Shown: positions 1 through 6,956 of the stretch, in pieces | How the letters are laid out: each line of letters opens with the position of its first letter | Numbering within the stretch: the first letter of the stretch is position 1 | Source: Bacteroidales bacterium | GTDB lineage: Bacteria; Bacteroidota; Bacteroidia; Bacteroidales; Dysgonomonadaceae | Assembly (NCBI GenBank): GCA_012728155.1 | Contig: JAAYFR010000074.1 | Location: forward strand, 1 to 13,869 | Length of the DNA: 13,869 nt | Direction: 5' to 3' | Notes under the pieces: generated by a model | The model's input: the letters and a program-made list of their open reading frames with translations, nothing else | The model's database searches: none | Told to the model about the DNA's origin: nothing | Translations under genes and position numbers: made by a program

Positions 1-1153
1 AATTGCGCAGTGTATGAATGATCTTTTCCTTGTTTTCATTCTGTTCGTCCATATCCACCGCCCTGTTTCCCGTGTTGTATGTTTTCAGCAGATTCATAGA
101 GGGAAATTTGAATGACGAGAGATCTTTCCGAGGGTCGTAATCCTCCTGTAACTCCGGCTTCAATTCTTCCGGCATCTTTACCTCTTCTTTTGGGCTGTTC
201 CCTTCTGCAGAGAGCTGATGGGGGGCAGCTTCATCATCCTTGGGAACGATCACTTCAAAATCGTCTTCAACCTGAAGAGATTTCTTTTTTACAGATGGTT
301 TTGGAGGTATCGGTGTGGTTCCCGAAAAATTATGTGCTGTCTGGTCTGCTTGCCCCTCTCCGTATATAGTTTCCTCCTCTTCCTCTTCTCTCTCTTTGAG
401 GGGTTTCATCTGCTTCAGCCAGATGAAAAAACGTTTCGCCAATCCCGGCTTTTTCTCTTTTTCCACTTCATCCCGGTCGTCTCCTTCTGTAGGAGATGTT
501 TCGTTTTGTGGGGAAAAAGAGGAGGTACTGCTGATCAATGTCTCCTGTATCTTGTAGATCGAACTCTTCCGGAATAGAACAGCTATAATTGTGATAAACA
601 ACAAGATGAGTAATATGAGGCCCGGCCATCCGATACTGTTTTCCAGTATCCGTTCAATCTGGATGCCGTGTGCGCCCCCCCATTTCACATGGGTATGGGG
701 AAAAAGCTTGTCCAGAATAAAGGCACTGGTGATCGAGCCACTGATAAGGCCAAATGCAGTGATAAAAAGGGCTTTCAGAAATGAGAGTTTCGTGACATTC
801 ATGATGCGAAGACCAACAAAGATCAGGAAGAGAGGAATAAGTGCGGAGAAGAGTCCGAACCAGTCATTCACCAGCCTTTCCGCCATGTAAGCACCACCTG
901 CACCAGTCCAGTTGTCGATCTCCGATGTGCCCGAGCGAACCACCTCCATGTATGATTTGTTGATCACCTTGCTCTGATCGGCTGCACCGGTGAAGAAGAA
1001 CGATAAGATGGCAAGCAGCATGAAAATACCCATGAAGGCGATAATCACCCCCAGTATAAATTGTACTCGCTCATTTTTGAAAAAGGAGACAACCCTGTTC
1101 TTGCGGCTTTGTCTCTGTTTTGGTCTTTGTCTTTTTTTATTACTTTTGGCCAT
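1..1153 (-). CDS. ftsK: FtsK/SpoIIIE-type DNA translocase, N-terminal part (cut by window edge)
   Basis: This is the N-terminal 384 codons of a septal DNA translocase that pumps chromosomal DNA during division and helps dimer resolution. Seen: a very basic N-terminus (residues 1-30), then four hydrophobic segments at about 31-56, 98-118, 126-147 and 176-195, which fits the FtsK four-helix membrane domain. A highly charged linker of about 140 residues follows, with a run of six Glu near 256-261. The last 50 residues include a YDPRKDLSSFKFPS segment and a VDMDEQNENKEKI segment, which match the start of the FtsK motor (alpha domain) in Bacteroidota as I know the family. The RecA-like ATPase and gamma domain lie outside the window. 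The start is the ATG at 1153-1151, and no further in-frame ATG was seen in the bases just upstream. The membrane domain alone would be less specific; the linker followed by the motor entry motif makes FtsK the best call. Confidence 0.88.
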   Translation of the reverse strand, partial: MAKSNKKRQRPKQRQSRKNRVVSFFKNERVQFILGVIIAFMGIFMLLAILSFFFTGAADQSKVINKSYMEVVRSGTSEIDNWTGAGGAYMAERLVNDWFGLFSALIPLFLIFVGLRIMNVTKLSFLKALFITAFGLISGSITSAFILDKLFPHTHVKWGGAHGIQIERILENSIGWPGLILLILLFITIIAVLFRKSSIYKIQETLISSTSSFSPQNETSPTEGDDRDEVEKEKKPGLAKRFFIWLKQMKPLKEREEEEEETIYGEGQADQTAHNFSGTTPIPPKPSVKKKSLQVEDDFEVIVPKDDEAAPHQLSAEGNSPKEEVKMPEELKPELQEDYDPRKDLSSFKFPSMNLLKTYNTGNRAVDMDEQNENKEKIIHTLRN

Positions 1154-1223
1154 AAAGGATATTTTTCCTGGACTGTTCGTATTGGCTGCAATCAACAACA
1201 CATACGCTTTACATAGCTAATTA

Positions 1224-1231
1224 CAAAAGTA
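1224..1231 (-). promoter_or_regulatory. Candidate -7 box for ftsK
   Basis: On the minus strand this reads TACTTTTG, an exact match to the Bacteroidota -7 consensus TAnnTTTG. It lies about 70 bases upstream of the ftsK start. No TTTG-type -33 element was found at the expected 19-21 base spacing, so the call rests on the -7 box alone. Confidence 0.35.
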
Positions 1232-1553
1232 TGAAAAATTTTGCAGATTATGGAAGAATAGAATAAAACAAATTAAGTGTTTGATAAGTAGGTTAGTTAA
1301 GTGTCGTTTCGTTCTATTTTTCCAACCTGCGAAAAAGGAGAAAAAGTAGGGTTAAGCAGATATCTTGCGGGAAAGAAATCGATCATTGCACGGTCCGCTT
1401 TTCTTATCTCAATGCAATTATCAATCATGGTGTGGGTATCATTTACTATTTTGAAGCAACGCTTTAAGGTCTAATTTCGTCTATACAATATATCCACATC
1501 GAAAAAGTCGAGAAAAAGGGATATCCATAAGAACGGATTTTCGATGCCACAGA

Positions 1554-1561
1554 TAGTTTTG
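1554..1561 (+). promoter_or_regulatory. Candidate -7 box for the outer-membrane protein gene at 1600
   Basis: The sequence TAGTTTTG matches the Bacteroidota -7 consensus TAnnTTTG exactly and lies 38 bases before the ATG. The stretch between it and the start is A-rich, as is usual for leaders in this phylum. No good TTTG -33 element was found at standard spacing. Confidence 0.4.
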
Positions 1562-1599
1562 TAAAACAATATCAAAAAAAAATTCAAAAAGAAAAGAAT

Positions 1600-2214
1600 A
1601 TGAGACAAGTACTTTTTTTTGTTTTATGCTTTATGACCGGTATCTCAGGAAGTGTAAAAGCACAATCTTCCTTTTTGGGATCCAAAGGAGCCATCGGTAT
1701 CACCTATTCCGGGTTGGGAGACAATCAGGCTTACTATTTCGAAAGCCTTGATGGGGTAGGTAGCTATCATGGCAAAGGATATTATTCTTTAGGAATTACT
1801 TACGTGCGGCCTCTGACCAATACTATAGATATGGAGACCGGTATCGCTTATAGTACATATAAATATCAGGTCGGTAGTGCGCCTATGCCAGATGCACCGG
1901 AACCTTACAATACAACGAATGCTGTAGTCGATATACCGGTAACCGTTCGATGGAATTTTCTCAAATATTTCTTTTTGAACGGTGGATTGTTGCTCGGGAT
2001 AGATACCGGACAAGAGGATCATCTCGATAGTCAGACAGGTATCGGAGCAACAATCGGAGTAGGTGCAAAATATGATCTGAAAAAGATGCCGGTAGGCCTG
2101 TTTGTCAACCCCTACTTCAAAATCCATTGCCTGATCCCATTTTCTATCGGAAATCATCATCAGCGTACAGATGAAAGCGGCTTCCGGTTAGGCGCTCTCT
2201 ATTATCTTCGTTGA
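1600..2214 (+). CDS. Small outer-membrane beta-barrel protein, function unknown
   Basis: A 204-residue protein with a signal peptide (hydrophobic residues 4-15, likely cut near Ala21 in SVKAQS). The mature part shows eight amphipathic stretches with alternating hydrophobic residues and aromatic girdle positions, for example GAIGITYSG, GYYSLGITYV, METGIAYSTY, AVVDIPVTVRW, YFFLNGGLLLG, GIGATIGVGAKY, VGLFVNPYFKI and the C-terminal FRLGALYYLR. That pattern fits an eight-stranded barrel of the OmpX/OmpA-barrel or 'outer membrane protein beta-barrel domain' type common in Bacteroidota. It ends in Arg rather than the Phe often seen at barrel C-termini. The barrel call is inferred from strand pattern; no catalytic motif or specific family signature was recognised. 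It is a single gene with its own candidate promoter, and it shares a terminator region with the convergent tpx. Confidence 0.7.
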   Translation: MRQVLFFVLCFMTGISGSVKAQSSFLGSKGAIGITYSGLGDNQAYYFESLDGVGSYHGKGYYSLGITYVRPLTNTIDMETGIAYSTYKYQVGSAPMPDAPEPYNTTNAVVDIPVTVRWNFLKYFFLNGGLLLGIDTGQEDHLDSQTGIGATIGVGAKYDLKKMPVGLFVNPYFKIHCLIPFSIGNHHQRTDESGFRLGALYYLR

Positions 2215-2238
2215 ATTGGTCAAAACCACTCTTTCTTC

Positions 2239-2254
2239 CCAATGCGCTCATTGG
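2239..2254 (+). repeat. Short hairpin after the outer-membrane protein gene
   Basis: CCAATG and CATTGG form a 6-bp stem with a CGCT loop, 25 bases after the stop codon. It has no T-run and may only protect the 3' end. The stronger terminator follows at 2299. Confidence 0.3.
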
Positions 2255-2298
2255 AGATTGAAAGTGACGCATCCGGTTTGTCACATCACTACAAAAGC

Positions 2299-2330
2299 GA
2301 AAGGTCCGCGAATCACTTCGCAGACCTTTC
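2299..2330. terminator. Shared (bidirectional) hairpin terminator between the OMP gene and tpx
   Basis: GAAAGGTC pairs with GACCTTTC (8 bp). After a single C/A mismatch, GCGAA pairs with TTCGC around the loop TCAC. The hairpin sits between two convergent genes, with stops at 2214 (+) and 2358 (-), so it can end transcripts from both sides. The T-rich tail is poor on both strands (CTTGTTAAC on plus), so termination may depend mainly on the stem. Confidence 0.7.
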
Positions 2331-2357
2331 TTGTTAACACAATCTTCATGAAACAAA

Positions 2358-2858
2358 CTACACTATCGAGTTGATTGCAGAATGATAATCCGGCTCCTGT
2401 GCAATCTCAGGAACCAGTTCCGTATATACTACTTTCCCTTCCGGGTTTACTGTTACCACAGACCGGGCCAAGAGACCCTTCAATGGACCGTCGGTCATCA
2501 ACAGACCATAATCTTCTGCGAACGACGGGTTGCGGAAACAAGAAAGAGTAACAACATTTTCAATACCTTCTGTGGCACAAAATCTGCCGGCAGCAAAAGG
2601 CAGGTCGGCAGAAATACAAAGTACTACCGTATTTTTTAAAGAAGCGGCTTCCTGATTGAAGCGGCGTACCGAAGCGGCACATACACCGGTGTCGATACTT
2701 GGAAAGATATTGAGTACAACATTCTTTCCTTTGAAATCCGATAATTTTGCTTCGGAAAGGTCTCCCTTCACCAACGTGAAATCAGGTGCCACCGAATTTT
2801 TTGAAGGCAGCTCTCCAATTGTCTGAACTGGATTGCCCTTAAACGTGATACTTGCCAT
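2358..2858 (-). CDS. tpx: Thiol peroxidase Tpx (atypical 2-Cys peroxiredoxin)
   Basis: A 166-residue cytoplasmic peroxidase that reduces H2O2 and alkyl or lipid hydroperoxides using thioredoxin. Seen: the Tpx pattern of GNPV near the N-terminus, APDFTLV at 24-30, and the active-site stretch PSIDTGVCAASVRRFN with the peroxidatic cysteine at Cys60. The resolving cysteine is Cys94 in GRFCATEGIENV. Both positions match the Cys61/Cys95 pair of E. coli Tpx within one residue, and the length is normal for the family. There are two further cysteines, Cys81 and Cys107, which are not the catalytic pair. No signal peptide is present. The gene follows uvrA by 103 bases on the same strand, but an internal promoter cannot be ruled in or out. 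It ends at the shared hairpin 2299-2330. Confidence 0.95.
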   Translation of the reverse strand: MASITFKGNPVQTIGELPSKNSVAPDFTLVKGDLSEAKLSDFKGKNVVLNIFPSIDTGVCAASVRRFNQEAASLKNTVVLCISADLPFAAGRFCATEGIENVVTLSCFRNPSFAEDYGLLMTDGPLKGLLARSVVTVNPEGKVVYTELVPEIAQEPDYHSAINSIV

Positions 2859-2961
2859 TTATTATAATCTTTATTTTAATTGTCCCTTTTCTGTAGTCAC
2901 TAAACAAAGAGTTGATTTAAATGTTCATATCGATAACATTTTTAACTTTATAGATAGGCAA

Positions 2962-5781
2962 TTATAACTCTTTTTTGAGATAGAATGCTGTATAGCTTTT
3001 TCCATGGTTGACCACCTCTTCGGGTGTTCCTTTTGCCAGGATCTCTCCTCCCCGTTCACCTCCTTCCGGCCCCAGATCGATGATATAATCGGCGCACTTG
3101 ATGATGTCGAGATTGTGCTCGATGACAATTACTGTGTTGCCTTTATCTACCAATTTGTTCAATACGCCCAGCAATACGCGGATATCTTCGAAGTGCAATC
3201 CTGTGGTGGGTTCATCCAGCACATAAAGGGTATTTCCCGTATCTATCCGGGCCAGCTCGGTAGCCAGTTTTACCCGTTGGCTCTCTCCTCCCGACAGGGT
3301 AGTGGAGGATTGTCCCAGTTTGATGTAACCCAGCCCGACTTCTTGCAATACTTTTATCTTGTGAAGGATGGAGGGGACATTCTCAAAGAAATCCACCGCT
3401 TCGTTGATGGTCATATTCAATACGTCGGCAATCGATTTCCCTTTGAACCGCACCTCCAAGGTTTCGCGGTTGTACCGTTTGCCGTGGCACTCTTCACAAG
3501 GCACCATCACATCGGGCAGGAAATTCATCTCGATGGTTTTATACCCGTTGCCACCACACTTTTCACACCGTCCGCCTTTCACATTGAAGGAAAAACGTCC
3601 CGGTTTGTAGCCTCTGATCTTGGCTTCCGGCATGCCGGCAAACAGGGTGCGGATATCGGAGAAGACACCGGTGTAGGTGGCCGGGTTGGAGCGGGGGGTA
3701 CGCCCTATCGGCGATTGGTCTACGCTCACCACCTTATCGAGCTGTTCAATCCCTCTCACCGATCGGTAGGGTAGCGGGTCCTTCAGCGAACGGTAAAACT
3801 TCTGACTGAGAATGGGCTGTAGGGTCTCATTGATCAATGTCGATTTCCCGCTGCCGGAAACACCGGTCACGCAGATAAGCGTACCCAAGGGAAAGGTGAC
3901 CGTCACATTTTTCAGGTTGTGGCCGGATGCTCCTTCAAGAGTGAGGCTTTTTCCACTTCCTTTCCGTCTCTTCCCGGGGATGGTGATTTCTAATTTACCA
4001 CTCAAGTAATTGGAAGTGAGTGTGTTTCTCTTTAGCATTTCCGACGGAATCCCTTCAAATACCACATCTCCTCCCTTCTGACCGGCAAAAGGTCCCATAT
4101 CCACGATGTAGTCGGATGCCAGCATCATATCCTTGTCGTGCTCCACTACTACCACCGAGTTGCCCGAGTCGCGCAGTTTTTTTAGCGAGTCGATCAGACG
4201 GTGGTTATCGCGTTGGTGCAGCCCGATGCTGGGTTCGTCGAGAATATAGAGCACATTCACCAGCTGTGATCCGATCTGGGTGGCCAGCCGGATGCGCTGG
4301 CTCTCTCCGCCGGAGAGGGAAGCGGATGCGCGTGAGAGAGAGAGGTAGCCCAATCCTACATCCAACAGGAACTGAAGACGAGAGAGGATCTCTTTTTTGA
4401 TCTCTCCCGCGATAAGGCGTTGCTTTTCGGTCACTTCCGTTTCAGAAGAGACAATCCAGCGATATAGCGACTCTATATCCATGGCTGCCAGTTCGGCAAT
4501 ATTTTTTCCGTTGATTTTGAAATGGAGCGCTTCCCGGTTGAGCCGTTGTCCGTGGCATTCGGGACAGACTGAAGTAGTGATGAACTGACCCGCCCATTTT
4601 TGTGCGGTGGCCGAGGCTTCATCTTCCTGTTGCATTTCAATATATCTGGTGATCCCTTCATAAGAAACCATGTAATTGGAGTTCCCCAGCGACTCGTTTT
4701 TTATTTTGAGCCGTTCGTCGGTGCCATACATGATCTCGTCGATGGCCTCCTGCGGGATATCCTTGATAGGCGTTTTTAATGTCACCCCATACTTCTCGCA
4801 GATGGCCGTAATTTGCCAGAAGAGCAGGTTGCTCCGCTCTTTTCCGAGCGGAGCAATAGCTCCCCCCGCAATAGTTAAATCGGGATTGGGTACTACCTTT
4901 TCGATATCGATCTGATCCACCGAACCGATCCCTTTGCAGAGGGGACAGGCTCCTTGCGGTGAATTGAAAGAGAAATTGTGGGGCGCCGGCTCATTGTAGG
5001 AGAGGCCGGTGGTGGGACACATTAGACTGCGGCTGTAATGACGCACCTCGTCGGCCTCCAAATCCTGGATGAGGATCAGACCGGAACCCTGCTTCATGGC
5101 GGTGCGTACACTGGCCTGCAACTTGTCGGAAAACTTATTGGAGACAACTAACTTGTCGATAAGGATTTCGATGCTGTGGTTCTTGTAACTGTCCACACGC
5201 ATGCCGGGAATAATCTCCCTGATCTCGCCGTCGACCCGTACGTTGAGGTATCCCTTTTTCCGGATCTGCTCGAATAGCTCTTTGTAATGCCCTTTTCTGT
5301 TTCTCACTACCGGAGCAAGGATATAGATCCTCTTACCGATATATTTCTCTAAGATCAATTCGAGTATCTGGCTGTCGGTATACTTCACCATTTTTTCACC
5401 GGTGAGATAGGAGTATGCTTCGCCGGCACGGGCATATAACAGGCGGAGGAAGTCATACACCTCGGTGGTGGTGCCCACCGTGGAGCGGGGATTCTTGTTG
5501 GTGGTCTTCTGTTCGATGGAGATGACCGGGCTTAACCCGGTGATCTTGTCCACGTCGGGACGTTCCATCTTCCCGAGGAATCCTCGCGCATATGCCGAGA
5601 AAGTCTCTATGTAACGGCGTTGCCCTTCGGCAAAGATGGTGTCGAAAGCAAGCGACGACTTCCCGCTGCCGCTCAACCCGGTAATCACCGTAAGCGAATC
5701 GCGGGGAATCGTTACGTCGATATTTCTTAAGTTGTGTACGCGTGCGCCATACACCTCTATCTGCCCAGTTTTGGATCTCAT
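2962..5781 (-). CDS. uvrA: UvrABC excision nuclease subunit A
   Basis: A 939-residue damage-recognition ATPase of nucleotide excision repair, the same length class as E. coli UvrA (940). It acts as a dimer with UvrB. Seen in order: Walker A I GLSGSGKS (35-42); first zinc module around 255-282; a CPEC pair (Cys406, Cys409); ABC signature LSGGESQ (489-495) and Walker B LYILDEPS (Asp515, Glu516); Walker A II GVSGSGKS (640-647); second zinc finger Cys739, Cys742, Cys762, Cys765; signature II LSGGESQ (829-835) and Walker B LYVLDEPT (Asp856, Glu857). Both ATPase sites look intact. In the first zinc module the usual CxxC is CPTT: Cys255 is present but the second cysteine is Thr258, while Cys279 and Cys282 remain. 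I recall this as common in Bacteroidota UvrA, so it is probably lineage-specific rather than damage. It lies 33 bases after the transglycosylase gene on the same strand, so cotranscription is likely. Confidence 0.97.
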   Translation of the reverse strand: MRSKTGQIEVYGARVHNLRNIDVTIPRDSLTVITGLSGSGKSSLAFDTIFAEGQRRYIETFSAYARGFLGKMERPDVDKITGLSPVISIEQKTTNKNPRSTVGTTTEVYDFLRLLYARAGEAYSYLTGEKMVKYTDSQILELILEKYIGKRIYILAPVVRNRKGHYKELFEQIRKKGYLNVRVDGEIREIIPGMRVDSYKNHSIEILIDKLVVSNKFSDKLQASVRTAMKQGSGLILIQDLEADEVRHYSRSLMCPTTGLSYNEPAPHNFSFNSPQGACPLCKGIGSVDQIDIEKVVPNPDLTIAGGAIAPLGKERSNLLFWQITAICEKYGVTLKTPIKDIPQEAIDEIMYGTDERLKIKNESLGNSNYMVSYEGITRYIEMQQEDEASATAQKWAGQFITTSVCPECHGQRLNREALHFKINGKNIAELAAMDIESLYRWIVSSETEVTEKQRLIAGEIKKEILSRLQFLLDVGLGYLSLSRASASLSGGESQRIRLATQIGSQLVNVLYILDEPSIGLHQRDNHRLIDSLKKLRDSGNSVVVVEHDKDMMLASDYIVDMGPFAGQKGGDVVFEGIPSEMLKRNTLTSNYLSGKLEITIPGKRRKGSGKSLTLEGASGHNLKNVTVTFPLGTLICVTGVSGSGKSTLINETLQPILSQKFYRSLKDPLPYRSVRGIEQLDKVVSVDQSPIGRTPRSNPATYTGVFSDIRTLFAGMPEAKIRGYKPGRFSFNVKGGRCEKCGGNGYKTIEMNFLPDVMVPCEECHGKRYNRETLEVRFKGKSIADVLNMTINEAVDFFENVPSILHKIKVLQEVGLGYIKLGQSSTTLSGGESQRVKLATELARIDTGNTLYVLDEPTTGLHFEDIRVLLGVLNKLVDKGNTVIVIEHNLDIIKCADYIIDLGPEGGERGGEILAKGTPEEVVNHGKSYTAFYLKKEL

Positions 5782-5814
5782 ACTGATAGTAAACGTAATA
5801 TAATCAGAAAAAGT

Positions 5815-6792
5815 TTACTCTACTATCCATGCCTTGTTATGTACCTTGGGGCTTTCTCCTTTCTTGTAATAAAGGTCGTCCTGTGTAGGAATAAGCAGGG
5901 TGTAACTCTTACCCGACGGATTGCTCAGACTGGTGCTGCGTAACCAGGAGTTGCAATCTTTCAACTGGGCATAGGTGATGCTGTGCTGTTTGGCAAATGC
6001 TACCAGGTCGGGGATGGAGGTGGATACCTGCACCTCTTTGAATTGCATCGGTTTATAGAGATGTTCGGGATTTATGACAAAGCCATATTGCTGTGGATTT
6101 TCGAAGATCTGTTTGATGGCAAGCATACGGTAATAATAACGGGTAGTCTCTTCAACTAACCAGAGATCGAGTGAGTCGTCTACCCCCTGATTTTTCAATT
6201 CGTTGGAGATACGCCCCTGCCCTCCATTATATGCCAGCGCTGCGGCACTCCATGAGCCATGTCTGCGGTAAGCCTCTTTTAGATAGCGACAGGCGGCGAC
6301 GGTCGATTTTTCTACGTGGTACCGTTCATCCACATCGTTCCTTGCTTCAAGGCCATATTCTTTGGCCGTACTCTGGAGGAACTGCCATAGACCTGCTGCC
6401 CGCGCAGGGGAGACCGCCCTGGGATCGAGGCTGCTTTCTATCACCGCCAGGTATTTCAGGTCGTCGGGAAGTCCTTGTTGTTCGAGGATCGGCTCGATAA
6501 TTGGAAAGAAACGGTTAGCCCTCTTGAAAAGAAGGAGGGTGGTGGAGTGGAAATAGGTGAAACTGCTCAGTTCCCGGTCCATCCGCTCCCGCTTGTCGTA
6601 GCGGTCGAAAGTGATCTGCTCCCCGGCAAACTCCATCCGCTCGGGAATAGCTACCGAGGCAGTCATGGAAAGCACCAGCGGCTTTTCCGTTTCCTCCTTT
6701 TCCATGTCTCTTCCCGATGTGAGGGCAATGAACAATACCCCCAATCCTATTACCAGCATTGAGAAAGAGACCAATAGTGTCGATTTCTTCAT
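5815..6792 (-). CDS. Membrane-anchored lytic transglycosylase (SLT domain, MltD-like)
   Basis: A 325-residue enzyme that cleaves peptidoglycan between MurNAc and GlcNAc, leaving 1,6-anhydro-MurNAc. Seen: an N-terminal hydrophobic segment (about 5-25) without a lipobox cysteine, so either an uncleaved anchor or a signal peptide. Next comes the family 1 SLT fold: LKYLAVIESSLDP with the presumed catalytic Glu119, AAGLWQF (132-138), and AYNGG (187-191). The C-terminal stretch of about 255-301 (SIPDLVAFAKQHSITYAQL to YTLLIP) resembles a diverged LysM peptidoglycan-binding repeat; a single LysM-like unit is fewer than the two or more often seen in MltD. It acts in the periplasm. The start is the MKKS methionine at 6792, behind a good candidate promoter. 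uvrA follows after 33 bases, an unusual pairing of wall and repair genes that probably reflects simple operon stacking. Confidence 0.9.
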   Translation of the reverse strand: MKKSTLLVSFSMLVIGLGVLFIALTSGRDMEKEETEKPLVLSMTASVAIPERMEFAGEQITFDRYDKRERMDRELSSFTYFHSTTLLLFKRANRFFPIIEPILEQQGLPDDLKYLAVIESSLDPRAVSPARAAGLWQFLQSTAKEYGLEARNDVDERYHVEKSTVAACRYLKEAYRRHGSWSAAALAYNGGQGRISNELKNQGVDDSLDLWLVEETTRYYYRMLAIKQIFENPQQYGFVINPEHLYKPMQFKEVQVSTSIPDLVAFAKQHSITYAQLKDCNSWLRSTSLSNPSGKSYTLLIPTQDDLYYKKGESPKVHNKAWIVE

Positions 6793-6862
6793 TCTTGTTT
6801 TAGCTTTGAGAATCCGTATAATATAGTTCCGGCGAGTGGATGCCGATATATATTGAATAGAA

Positions 6863-6894
6863 CAAAGATAATCGATTTTTTGGAAACTGGGAAA
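6863..6894 (-). promoter_or_regulatory. Candidate promoter for the transglycosylase-uvrA unit
   Basis: On the minus strand the -7 box is TATCTTTG (6870-6863), an exact TAnnTTTG match. A near-consensus -33 element TTTC (6894-6891) lies 20 bases upstream. This is the best-matched Bacteroidota promoter in the window and lies about 70 bases before the transglycosylase start. Confidence 0.55.
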
Positions 6895-6908
6895 TTGACA
6901 ATATATGC

Positions 6909-6945
6909 ACTTTGCCTTTTACAGATGATCTGCAAAAGGCAAAGT
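6909..6945 (-). terminator. Strong hairpin terminator after the susD-type gene
   Basis: ACTTTGCCTTTT pairs perfectly with AAAAGGCAAAGT (12 bp). After an A/C mismatch, CAGAT and ATCTG extend the stem around a tiny loop. It begins 11 bases after the susD stop and just before the transglycosylase promoter, so it probably insulates the uptake pair from the downstream unit. No long U-tract follows on the minus strand, so mRNA 3'-end protection is another possible role. Confidence 0.7.
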
Positions 6946-6956
6946 ATAATAGTTAT

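Larger units (their letters stand above)
1154..1599. other. Intergenic region between divergent ftsK and the outer-membrane protein gene
   Basis: This is 446 bases of AT-rich sequence between two divergent genes. No convincing open reading frame, tRNA or structured RNA was seen. It should hold both promoters: a TACTTTTG box faces ftsK and a TAGTTTTG box faces the gene at 1600. A short ATATCC/GGATAT pair (1490-1495 with 1519-1524) is too weak to interpret. Confidence 0.6.

Noticed and set aside
112..890. Several plus-strand reading frames at the left end
   Set aside because: They are antisense to the ftsK frame, whose membrane segments and motor entry motif are recognisable. Their translations are low-complexity Ser/Phe/Leu-rich, as expected of shadows.
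1789..2356. Minus-strand frames antisense to the outer-membrane protein and across the 2215-2357 gap
   Set aside because: They overlap a signal-peptide-bearing barrel gene and the shared terminator, and their translations show no domain or export signal.
2919..2941. AAATGTT/AACATTT inverted repeat between uvrA and tpx
   Set aside because: Only 7 bp and AT-rich, with no T-run on the minus strand, so it does not support a uvrA terminator or tpx operator.
3004..3774. Long plus-strand reading frame of 256 codons inside uvrA
   Set aside because: It lies wholly antisense to the clearly conserved UvrA C-terminal half (Walker A II, zinc finger II, signature II). Its translation has no signal peptide or recognised motif, so it is a shadow of uvrA codon usage.
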